Positions 11,935 to 22,388 of a DNA stretch of 64,000 nt are shown here, one piece after another. Source of the DNA: Atrichornis clamosus. Its lineage: Eukaryota; Chordata; Aves; Passeriformes; Menuridae. The DNA lies in the NCBI GenBank assembly GCA_013400975.1, contig WBMZ01003472.1, positions 124,001 through 188,000 of the forward strand, in the 5' to 3' direction. Position numbers and translations under genes: made by a program. Within the stretch, counting starts at the first letter, position 1; each line of letters starts with the position of its first letter. The notes under the pieces were generated by a model. It was given only the letters and a program-made list of their open reading frames with translations. It was not told where the DNA came from and made no database searches.

Positions 11935-11955
11935 ATGATTCTATGATTCTATAAT
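11935..11955 (+). repeat. CR1 3'-terminal octamer repeat
   Basis: About two and a half units of the ATTCTATG-type repeat (ATGATTCTATGATTCTATAA) that ends CR1 elements in place of a poly(A) tail. It fixes the orientation and the 3' end of the element. Confidence 0.88.
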
Positions 11956-14900
11956 TCAGCTTTTTAATACATATGCCTTTTTATGAGCTATGTAGTCACT
12001 TCAGACTTTTTTTTCCTAATTCTTTCTTTGTGTCTAGCATCTCTATTTTAGTCCTTGAAAATGGTATTCTTATTTATTCAGAAGAGCTTTTCTATTAATT
12101 TTTGCACTGGACTCTTACCAAGTTTACATTTTATATATTTCCAGCAAGCTTGCTTTAGGGAGCTATGCTGTTAGTAAGTGCTACAGAAACAGAGAATCCA
12201 ACACTGAAGAGCAGAGTTACATGGATACCCTACAGACATAAGCACCATTTATTTGAAGAGGTAAAGGAGCAGACAGTCAGCAAAATTCATGACTTGATCT
12301 TTTTGTACAAGGAGATGGAAACTGCATGCCTGCAGCTCTTCTGGAAAGTAAATGAACCAGGAAAATTCTGTCCTGAAGTTGAGGTAGTTGGTGTATGAAA
12401 AATGTTTCTGTTTTTCTCAGTTGTTTATTTTGCCATATTTTAGGCGAAGTTTTAATGTGCCAGTGTTTTTTTGACTATGGGTTAAGTTGATAACATTTTT
12501 ATTTTTACGTGCATGTGTGTGGGGGAGAGTGAGGTCAGTGAGTGTTGTGCTGGAAATCAGGCAAAGATTTGCATTCTTGAACTGCTGTTAGTTATCTTGA
12601 ATAACATTTCCCAAAGGCATTGGGTTCAATAAGAGATGCTTCTAATGATATTACACAGTAGTGGTTCTGTACTTTCAATAACCTGCTCATTTCTTTCAAA
12701 TAACATAACATATTTTGGAAATTAAGTAGGATTTTTTATTTTATTCAGTGACACTGTACTTGTGTACTGCCAGTTTATACAAGCAGCAGTACACACTAAG
12801 GTCAGCAGAGCTAGCACAGAAATGAAAACTCAATCCAATTTTGATTCCTTGAAGAATCCAATGAGAGCTTCCTTGATTATACAGTAATTTCTCTGGAAAT
12901 TAGTCTTCCCTGTTCCCAGGGCTAGGAATTGAAGAACTGAGATGTTTAAAATTCTACCATAAGTTTGAATTTATTGCTGGAGGAAGCAAAAAAGGCCTTT
13001 GCACTATAAAGTAAGAGTAGGATTCCATGATGACATCATCAGGGGTTTTCTTTTGGTACTACTGCCAGGAGTTTTGGGTGCAGTTTTTACTGAGGGATAG
13101 CATGGGTGAAAAGCATATAAAAGAAGAAAATACTGAGGATGTTCAAAAAACCCCATATGCTGGAGAAGAAGGATTACGGAGGGTGAGCAAAGTCAGACCT
13201 GCCATTGGTGGGTCCAGTTCCTTCTGACCCTAATGAAGTGGTGGCTGCTGTCTGGCCCCAGCCACGGTCACACCACAGCACTTATCTCCTCTAAAGGGGT
13301 CTTTTAGGGACACTCTCTGCCTCTTCACAGCAGCCAGTTAGAATACCCTGACAGTCAGTTGTTTGAGGGTATGAACTTTATAAGAAGTGCTATTTTTCTC
13401 TGACATTCTAAAAAAAATGCCAGGCTTTGTGCTATTGTGTAATCCTGCAGGCTGTGTGTCCCGAGTTCACTGCAGTGTGTTTGTTGTGGAGAAAAATTGT
13501 AGCGACGTGGCTTGCAGTAACAGCACAGTTAGGGGAGAGCTGAGCTCCTGGGGAGAGCTTAGTTCCCATGATATGTACATTTGATTGCTCTCTGATTTTC
13601 CCCAGCTGCACTGAATATTCCGGAAAAAATTCCAAACGCATTAAAAATAGTGGGTCATTTTGCCACAAGGAAAGAGATGTGAAACTCAGATTCTGTTGAA
13701 AAACTTAAAACTTCAGTTATACATCCACAAAAGGACTTTAGAAGTGGTTGTATAAGTGGAATTCAGTGTTTTGTTGCCAAATAATACATGCTGTCATGAC
13801 TTTTATTCTAAGCCTATAAAATGATTGAAAATGATATATACTTTGACAGAATGTTTGTCTGTAATCACTGTTTGACAGAACCATTTCATTAAGTTCAGAG
13901 TACTAGAAATTAGCACATTGAGATAGATAATGATGACATTTATATGCTATAGTGAACTTTTGTCATTTTGCTGTTTTCATGTACAATAGCATAGAAAGAA
14001 AAGACAGCTACCAAGTGGGGTTTTTGCATGCTGCAAGCTACAAGTCTTGACCTGAAAACATCAAAATAATCTGATCATAAGGATGTGTGTGTGTTACGGT
14101 ACAGTCAAATCAGTGTATAAGAAGGTTTTGAAATTCAGTGTTTCTGTGGTCTTGGTTTCTTTAATTTCTTATGTCAAAATGGTGCTTGTGGCCTCAGATA
14201 AAGAGCAAAATAGTTGTAGTCCCCAAAGCAAACCCAAATAGATTGTAGGGTATTCATCTTAGTGCCTCTCATTCATCTTAGGAGAGAGTGTCACTGAGAC
14301 TGTAAGGAGCTGGGAATTGTGCATGAAACAATCTAAATCAAAGTAATTTCGAGAAAAATGGTGAAGACTTTCCCTTGGGTAAAACAGTGCATTTGCTGAA
14401 GACCCCATTCCTCTAGCTCATATTTGGATGTCTGTAATGTTAGTGAGGATTTTGGCCTTGTGGGATTTGCACTGCACAGTCATAGGTTTAGGATTAGGAG
14501 TATGTGCACATTAACAGGGCTGCTGTGATGAATGATTTCTTTATCAATCAGAAGGGATACTTTAGTCTTAATTTTCACAATATAATGAAGACTGAATGGA
14601 GAGCTTGTTACAGGAAACAAACTGAAATTGAATGACCGTGACTTGGGTCATTTTAAAAATTATCAAAGAACAGACAAAAATTGGTTTGTGGCTGAGGTCT
14701 TGATTACAAAAATGGAAAATTTTGATGGACCAGTAAGGCTGAGGGATATAAAAGTGGCAGAGCTTGATTTTCCTGGAATGAAAAATGCTAATGCTTTCTG
14801 AACCCCAAGGAAGGAAGAGAACTGCCTGAAGAAGGATACAAGAACTAACTGGAAAATTTTCAGGCAGTAGAGAAGAGCCAGCTGACCCTGTTGACTTGTA

Positions 14901-17590
14901 AAGATTTTTATCCCACTAGGTTTCGGCTAAATTTTTGTCATTCTACTAAAACCTAATCCCACTGAGCGTCCTTACTGAGATCTCAGCAACTTGTATATTA
15001 TTCTGAAGTCATCTAAAGATGAGGGTTTGTACATTCGTGGACACAGATCTCTGTGTTGATGTCTCAATCTTTCCATCCTCAACTTAAGGCAAACAGTGCA
15101 TATCTAATTTTTTCAATGTGACCATTTTTTTAAGGTGACCACACTTACCGTCAATAAGACTTAGTAGGTGCACATGGGTTGCATGTGATGCAGACCTTCT
15201 GTGAAAATGCTGACTGCTTTAACAACTGGCTTTTCTTTCCTTCTTTTATTTTCATTTCCTGTGCCTGATCACTAATGACAGGGTTTTGAAGTTGTGGTGT
15301 TTCCTATCTAATACTAAAAGATGGATTGGTTTTTGTTATGTGGTTTTGGCTGGTTGAGGGCTTTTTTGTGCATGTGTGTGGGGTTTTTTGTTTGTGAGGG
15401 TTTTTTTTTTTTTATTTGATGGTTGAGTTTTTTTGCTTTATACTTACAACTGTTTCCATCTCATGCAAGCACTTGAGACCAGGCTGCACTAGCTGAACCT
15501 CAGAAGTGCTACCTTGTTAGCCACAAGAAGCCATTCCTGGAAGTGTGGTGCTCAGTGAGTCAGTGGATAGTGGAGCGTTTCTCATGTGGTCAGTGTCATA
15601 GAGAGGGAATGCGTGCATATGTACATACATGTCACATTGGGATGGAGAGTGTAAAGGCAAGCTCTTGGGGTTGGCCAGCTGGCTTTTTGGTGACTGTAAG
15701 ACAATTGGCAGGACAGGATATTGAATGATGGGAGATGGGACTCTGAAAACAGTGAGTGGAGAAGCAAGGGAAATGCTGCATGGGAAAAAGCATTTTATGT
15801 CTTATGCTACAAGTGACACAGGCTTGGAATTAGTTTCAGGCCGGGAGGGCATAGATCATAACTCTGGAAGCTATAGAGAGCTGAAAAATCTCTCTTGGAA
15901 AGCTTACTGCATCCTGGCAAAGTGTTAATGCTTCCTCTCTTCCTCCATGCTTGCAAAGGTCCACTTACATGGCACATTAGCTTTTGGTCAGGTGTGTCTT
16001 GAGAAGGAATGTTCTCTTCCAGACCTTAGTACAGGGGCTTTAGTTTAAATTCTATTGTGAATTTTCTTGTTGTAGTGGAAAGTAAAATTACATACAAACT
16101 AAAAAACCAATCACACAGTGACAAGTAGAAGAATAGATTATTAGGTCGATGAAAAATGGAAGATGTCTTGTGAACTACAGGACACTGGGCCTCTTACTTT
16201 TCACCTGCTACAGCCAACAGCTACGAACATGTTTTGCATTAAACTGAACTTAATCTTGTGCTCACCAAGGAATGTGATTTGGCTAGCAAGCTGCTTTCTT
16301 ATCAATCAGCAGTCAAATGATCCAGAAGAGGAACAGAGAGTCCCTAGTAAAGGATCGTTGGAGGCAGGACAGCTTTGCTAATTAGATTCCTTTATTTTAT
16401 TTTATTTTTGCACATCAATAGGATTCTGCATACAAATGTAGTTGCACTGAGTGTGTCAAACAGTACAAATTGTTGTTACGATACATTAATCAAGGACATG
16501 GAAGAACAGTTCTGGGAGAGAAGATTCCCCTGTCTTACGTAAGCTTTGATCTGAAGTCTTGGTCACCTCGTCTCCTTCCATTAGGACTTCTGATCTCAGA
16601 AGGGATAAAAATTGCCGTCTTCTGGCCCTGGCAATTTCCTTGCAGTGAAATTTGTCAGAAGACATGAGATACTATGGCTGAAGTCCTGGATAAAAGTACT
16701 TACGTGCCCATCCTTTTCAAGGTTCCTTTTCCCCCGAAAAAGAGTTATACTTTGGTGCAATTAGATAGAAATGATAGTGACTAGAATCTGTATGCAACTT
16801 AAACATCATATCTTAATTAATCCCTAAAAATCTTCTTTGTACATTATGCTCTCATCTCTAAGAAATGATGGAAGCCTCCAGAGCCTTTTATGTTTTGTGA
16901 AATAATTGCATGGAAGGGAATTAAAATGCACTTATAGGGGGCAAACAAAAGTAAATGGCATTGAGGTCCTCTTTTTGTTCTAGCTCAACACCCTGATGTT
17001 TTGATGCTTGTGATTTTTCATTCTGAAATCCCTCTTTGGAGTCCAGCTCCCTGTGCCTCTTCCTTGCACCCTCCCTTGTACTGTCCCTTCCTCTCTGCTG
17101 CAGCAGGAGGTTGACTTTGCCTGCCATTCTGGTTTCATCTTTTTCCTGGTGGGTTGCACAACAGATCCTCAGTTGAAGGCCTGTGGTTACAGAAAGAAAA
17201 GAAAGAATAGCCTTGTGGTCATGGTACTAGCCTGAAACTTGGATTGTTACACCCTTTGTCAGACTTGTTTTGTTACTGTGCTTGGAAGTCCCTTAGGGGA
17301 TGGTTGACAAAAGGTATTTTTGTCTCTTAATTACCTTTTGAAATCCAAGGGAAACTGTATCTCTAAATATCCACATGAGTCTTATCCTGTATGTTTGCTG
17401 TCTCCAAAGGTGAGAACAATACTGTCTTACCTCATAGGACTGTGGGGAACAAAGGGAGGAATAGCTGTTCTTCAGAAAGACCTCAGTCCACAGAGAAGAG
17501 GATGTGCTCTGTCTGAACCTTCTTCCCTGATAAACATCTTTTTTAGTAGATAATCTCTTCTTCCTAATATGCATACATAGATTTTCTTTC

Positions 17591-17618
17591 ATATATATAT
17601 ATACACACACACACATAT
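17591..17618. repeat. (TA)n(CA)n microsatellite
   Basis: A compound dinucleotide array: about six AT units, then seven AC/CA units, then ATATG. Confidence 0.9.
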
Positions 17619-17950
17619 GGGAATGTTTATATAATATATACTAAACATGATTTCTTCATACAGTGTTTTTAAGATAGAAAATTATTTTACTCTTAAGTGA
17701 AATATTTTCTCTGTTTTGCATAACCCACTGATTTTACATTCAATCAATTAATTTTTGTTAGGACTGAGCCATAAGCATATAGGCAGGCTGCAGAAAGATA
17801 CTGGTGTTCTGCCCAGAGTTCGTGGTTGCTGTGCTAAGGTCTTTCCTCACCATCCATGCAGTTTATGTCTGTGATTATGCTATTTATCATGCTATTTATG
17901 ATTAATAAAATGCTGGTCCCTTGGCTGCTTACACCACATGTGTTAAATCC

Positions 17951-17973
17951 GGATGGATGGATGGATGGATGGG
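17951..17973. repeat. (GGAT)n microsatellite
   Basis: Five perfect GGAT units followed by GGG. Tetranucleotide simple repeat. Confidence 0.9.
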
Positions 17974-18719
17974 TCTGAACCGCAGCCATTGCTAGGTAGA
18001 AAACAGCTTGCTAGCACACAATTTAAGGGAAGAAACAAACAATTTATGTATGGTTGAAAGAGCACAGATAATAAGGTAAATAAGTTCTGAGTAAAATGGT
18101 CCCTAAGCATTCCTTGCCTGCCTTATAGACATTTGTCAAGTGCTTTGAGATCCTTTATATAGATATCACAATATCCTTCACATCTCTTCTCAAATTTCCC
18201 TCCAAACTGAGAACTTTAGTGTGAATTGTTTTCTGCGTAGGGGGCCATGTTTCTTAAGCTCACAGAATGCTTTGCTCAGTAGCAATCTCTCTGATTTGTT
18301 GTTAAGATTAGTGATTTTTTTTTTTCCAGTTAAAACATAATGTAAAATTATTGCCCAATTAGAAAGCATTATTGTGTGTTTATAAGTATTCCTGAATGTA
18401 CTTACCCACTGCAAGCATGCAGATGTCTGCTGGAATTTAATTTCTCTGCAGCACGTTGTGGGTGGGGACAGAGAGAAGTAGCCAGAAAATTATAGTTGCT
18501 GCAGTAAATACCAGGCTTCTCCCAGTGACCTGCACTGACTGCAGAGCTTATTACATCTAATGTAAGCATAAAACATCTGTTCAGCAATGCTGTTCTCTGG
18601 CTGGGCTGTATTTGTACCAGCAAATCAATAACTCTTGGCTGATTGTTGCCCGTTGTTGGGAGTCACAGAGAAAATGGGGTGCCACATTTTAAAGCTTATT
18701 GTAAAAAAGATATCATGAA

Positions 18720-19420
18720 ATATATGCAAGGCAGCACTGTTCATTAAGCAGTGGCACCCTTGCTTCACCTTTGTGGTGGAGTCCCTCTTGAGCTGCAGAG
18801 GCATAGGTGTGCAGGCTGGCAGGAATCCTGTGGGTGCATGGTGTAGCCTGGAGAAAGGAGCTGCTCCAGAAAGCTAACTTTAGCTTACCCCGAAGGGTGT
18901 TTTTTCATTTGGGGATTCCGACAAAGTCAGTCTGTGTTGTCAGGTGATGACACTGTGCAGAAGTGTGCTGAATCTTGTGCTCTCAGTTGAATGCTCCTTT
19001 GGAGCACGGAACTGCTGCTGTACGCAGCGTGTGCTATCCTTGCTCTGGGCCATCCAAGGTGAGTCCAGGCCCCTGCCTTCAGCAGCTTGTGATTTTGCTG
19101 GTTTTCAGTTGTTGTTAGCGAAGCTGGCACTTCACTGAGGTGGCTTATACCTCCCCAGAAGAGGTGTGGCAGCACCAGTCATTTTTGCTTTGCAGTAGCT
19201 CGTACCCAGTCAGCCGCAGAGCTGCAGCACGTTGGCCATCAGTGGGTGCCATGGGGGCAGCTCCCCAGCACTGACCAGTCTGTCTAACGCAGCAGTTCCT
19301 GGCCTGGTTTGATTGACTCCCTTACAACTGAGAACTGGCTGGGGGGTGGCTCTGAGCGGTGGCCAGAGTAACAGCCACATAGGCAGAGCTGTTTGAGATC
19401 ACCAGCATTCTTTTATCTAG
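18720..19420. other. GC-richer intronic patch
   Basis: Noticeably richer in G+C and CpG than its surroundings (for example GTACGCAGCGTG, GTTAGCGAAGC, CAGCCGCAGAG and CTAACGCAGCAG). It contains several short ORFs on both strands but none with recognisable similarity. At 18839-18858 the string GTGTAGCCTGGAGAAAGGA matches the CR1 3' region at 11578 apart from one missing A, so part of this patch may be an old CR1 scrap. Confidence 0.35.
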
Positions 19421-19520
19421 TTTGCAGGCTCTGTGCCTGCTGCTATTGGATGTAGGAAGAAAATGCTCTTTGTCAGGGAATGGTTTTTACAATCTAAATA
19501 ACACCTTGTTTGTGTGGGGC

Positions 19521-19533
19521 TTTTTTTTTTTTT
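19521..19533. repeat. Poly(T) run
   Basis: A run of 13 T followed by a pyrimidine-rich segment. Low complexity. Confidence 0.85.
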
Positions 19534-21553
19534 CCTTTCTTTTTTCTAATGTAGTGCTTCTGGAGCAGGTCCTGGCAGTGCTTGCCACCAGCCTGAGCAG
19601 TTCTTTTGTGTGGATGCTTTTGAATCTGTGCCGATGCCAGTGTATTTCCTAGGGAATTAACCAAGATAGGATTATTCACACCTCAGATAAAATTTATTTA
19701 TTTTATTAGCAGCAACTTCAGTATATCCAATTTTCAGCACTTGGTGAAGATGAGAATTTGCTTTTTTGCTGGAAAGCCTTTGCATATGTTTCCATGTGTG
19801 GATCTTGTTTCCATGGCATCAGCTTTTAAGCTTGAGAAGCACAAGTGGGAGCATTATCCAGTGAACAGGTGTTAGGGCCAGCCCTACTCCTGTGTGGGGC
19901 TCTATCTTGTGATGAGGATACTGATGTGGGATATGGCAACAATTTATGTATTTTAATGGTCACTACTTGGAGCTTTTCCTGTTTGCAGTACTGTGGAATA
20001 AAAGATTTGATGCAGTCCTGGTAGTGCTCTTGCAAAGGCATTGCTTTTCCTGCTGCTTTGTCTTGATTTTTCTGAAGATGAGGCCATGTTGGAATGTCCT
20101 ATGACTTCAGTTATTTTTCTTGCCCTGTTTTTCCAAATGCTTTAATGTGTTGTCTAAGCACCCTTATCCTAAGGAGTCTTTTTTTTCCTTTCTTGCCGTT
20201 GTTGGGATGGCTTTGCCCAAAGGTTTTCATGTCATAGCTGTGATGTGGGTAAATTGTGAGTAGTAGTGATTGTGGGTTTTTTTGGTAACACCAGTACTGC
20301 AGCTACTCATTGTGTCAGTCTTGGGTGTCTCTTCTCCAGTAAATACTCAAGCACGGTGAGCTGAGCACAAGGTCTGTTTTATTAACTTCTGTGGTTTTAT
20401 GTTCTGCAGACGTGGAGGTGATTATAGCTGTTTCTCTGGCTGTAAAAGCTGTAAAGTTATGCATGCACAAAACCATATAAACCTTTGATGGTATGGGCTT
20501 CTATTTTTTTAGTATAATTGAGCATATACTCTCCTGTTTTATATTTTGCCATTGCAAATGTACTTTAAGAAGAAGGCACTTATTATTTTCTCCAGCTCGG
20601 TAGTAGGTTTAATGGGCAAGGAGGTGCAAAGACAGCGAACCGGATAGGGGAATTTGAGGGAGTTGCTTTTATTTAAATTAAAAACTTGAGGACACTCAGC
20701 AGAGTAACCTTGTGTAAAGTGAGGTCTATTACATCAGACAATTGTGCCAGCGGTGACCTTGTGAAAGGATTCCATGGGAAAGACAAGCCCTTGCAGTAGG
20801 ACAGGGGGCTGCTCTCAGTGCTTGTGTTACCATTGTTTGTGGAGAACTTGCACAAACTCAGTGAGCAATACAATATACTGAAGCAGCTCAAGCATCAGAC
20901 ATGTTCACAGCAGCTGCAGAGAAGGCAGAAAATTACATTGACTATGAGTTTGCTTTGGAAAGAAATTCGTAACTGATTTCCATCATTAGTGAAACCCCAA
21001 TTGCAGGGGTTGAGTTCTAGGGTAGTTTTTCTCCATTCTAGACAAATGACCATAGGGATCATACCACGTCAGGTTTAGCACACTGAGTCTGTATACTTTG
21101 AGCTGTTCTTCAGGGGTCATCTGGAAAAACAGTGTAGATAAGAGATAGGGAGATCTTCATCACCCTTTTGATTCCCAGATGTCTCTGTATGGCTTAATCT
21201 GCATTTGCTCTATGCCTCTGGTTGGATCCAGTGGATGTTGTCAAGGATGTGATGTTTTTGCAGAATTGTGGCCAGTCTTGCTTGAAAGGATTGAAATGTC
21301 ATTGGTGACTGCATTTGGAAAAGAAAATACCTCTTTAATAACAAAACAAACAAACATACACCCCTGCTACTAAGTCCGTAAATGAGGCTACAAATGAAAT
21401 TTCATTTAAGAATGAGAGCACTTCAACCTTGATTTTGCATCCTACAAACTGTAGTTGTTTGTTTCAGGTTAATTTTTAATTTCCTGTCATAATTGTGACT
21501 GTCTTCCTACTGGTGAGCAGGTTCTGATTTAGTCATTCATATTTCTTTTTCAG

Positions 21554-21590
21554 ATCACATGTGGCTCAGAGCATAATCTGGCAATAGTTG
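21554..21590 (+). CDS. SERGEF: SERGEF exon encoding an RCC1-repeat core
   Basis: A 37-nt exon between acceptor TTTCTTTTTCAG and donor G/GTAAGT. In the only sensible frame it reads I-T-C-G-S-E-H-N-L-A-I-V plus one base of Gly, so it enters in phase 0 and leaves in phase 1. Human SERGEF, as I recall it, has V-S-C-G-S-E-H-N-L-A-I-I-G at this place. Ten of 13 residues are identical and the rest are conservative. The C-G-x-x-H-x-x-A pattern is the strand of an RCC1 propeller blade. SERGEF (DelGEF) is an RCC1-like seven-bladed propeller protein, cytosolic and nuclear, reported to bind the exocyst subunit Sec5 and to influence secretion. Other RCC1 proteins share the general C-G-x-x-H pattern but match these residues less well. 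Confidence 0.82.
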
Positions 21591-22269
21591 GTAAGTAGCT
21601 TAATTTTATAACAAATCCTCTCACCTTTTTTTCATTTTTAGTAGCACAAGATGAAAGAAAAATGTGCACATCAAACATACTGAGTGATTAAGGGCATTGT
21701 GTGCAGCTGAGAGGAGGAAAGTAACATATAGATGTAGAGGAAAGAAGAACAGAAACTGGTGACAATAAGTGATGATGATGAAAATGTGTCCTTGTAGAGC
21801 AGCCCCTGTAAGGAGAGAGGGGTTGATGGATGTAACAGGAAAATACATTTGCAAAGTGCTCCAGCCTGCTTTAGATTGGAGCCATTGCAACAATTCAAGC
21901 TGCAGATTCAGAATAGCATCTAAGCTTGAAGCTGGTCTAAATCATCTTTGTTTAACAAGATGAAAATTATTAACATGGAAATTACCGGTGGAAAAAAAGT
22001 CCTGGGTCTTTTGTTGTTTGAAGCTTGGAAAATCTTCAAAATGTCAGTCAGTGGTAGATAGGTTCTTTAGTGCATTTTAGTATAATGCAGCTGTTGTAAT
22101 AATGATGAAAGTACTAGGAAGCTAATGTCGGTGGAGAAATTGAATTTTGTGTACTAATTCCAGGAACAATCAGATTCTTGCTTTCATGTGATGAGTTGAT
22201 AACTGAAGTTTGATACATGAGGGCTATTATATGTAATTACTTGTTTAGGAACATTTTTAACTGTAGATT

Positions 22270-22388
22270 TTCAAGTGCTTTATAAAGGAGGTCAGCATAA
22301 TTATCCCCATTAATAGACAGGGCAAGACAGATGAAGAAAGGAATTCTATGCTAATCAGAGCTGGAAATGAAACAGCGCTCCATCCACA
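22270..22388. mobile_element. Ancient MIR/CR1-L3-type repeat fragment
   Basis: The series CAAGTGCTTTATAAAGGAGGT, GCATAATTATCCCCATTA, AGATGAAGAAAG, then CAGAGCTGGAAATGAAACAG follows, in order and spacing, the widely conserved amniote repeat pattern (AAGCGCTTTACAAAGG.., TTATCCCCATTTTACAG.., AGATGGGGAAACTGAGG.., CAGAGCTGGGAATAGAACCC). The copy is highly diverged. I cannot decide between a MIR-type SINE in antisense and a CR1-L3-type 3' end. Confidence 0.6.

Larger units (their letters stand above)
9515..11958 (+). mobile_element. CR1 LINE, 5'-truncated, avian type
   Basis: A non-LTR retrotransposon copy in the sense orientation of the host gene. From about 9530 it carries the endonuclease-to-RT linker (TTTGGACTTCAGAGGGCAGAC.., then GAGCCTGGCTGACAGAGTCCCTTGGGA). 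The RT domain follows, then the C-terminal region, the 3' UTR (GTGTAGCCTGGAGAAAAGGAGGCTGAG) and a terminal ATGATTCTATGATTCTATAA tail typical of CR1. The 5' end, most of the endonuclease and any ORF1 are missing. Excluding the 317-base insert described below, about 2.1 kb remains. The exact 5' boundary is uncertain by tens of bases and I could not define a target-site duplication. Confidence 0.92.
11959..21553 (+). other. Intron, second part (to the SERGEF exon)
   Basis: About 9.6 kb with no supported exon except the weak candidate at 12159-12398. It holds microsatellites (17591-17618, 17951-17973), a T run (19521-19533), a GC-richer patch (about 18720-19420) and a 20-base CR1-like scrap at 18839. 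The last bases (TTTCTTTTTCAG) form the acceptor for the 21554 exon. Confidence 0.6.

Noticed and set aside
15655..15728. S-S-W-G-W string resembling the RCC1 blade expected after the 21554 exon
   Set aside because: It lies upstream of the exon it should follow, has no acceptor, and the following residues do not match.
18402..18623. Minus-strand ORF ending at a GTAAGTAC donor-like site
   Set aside because: Same reason: no acceptor, no similarity, chance length.
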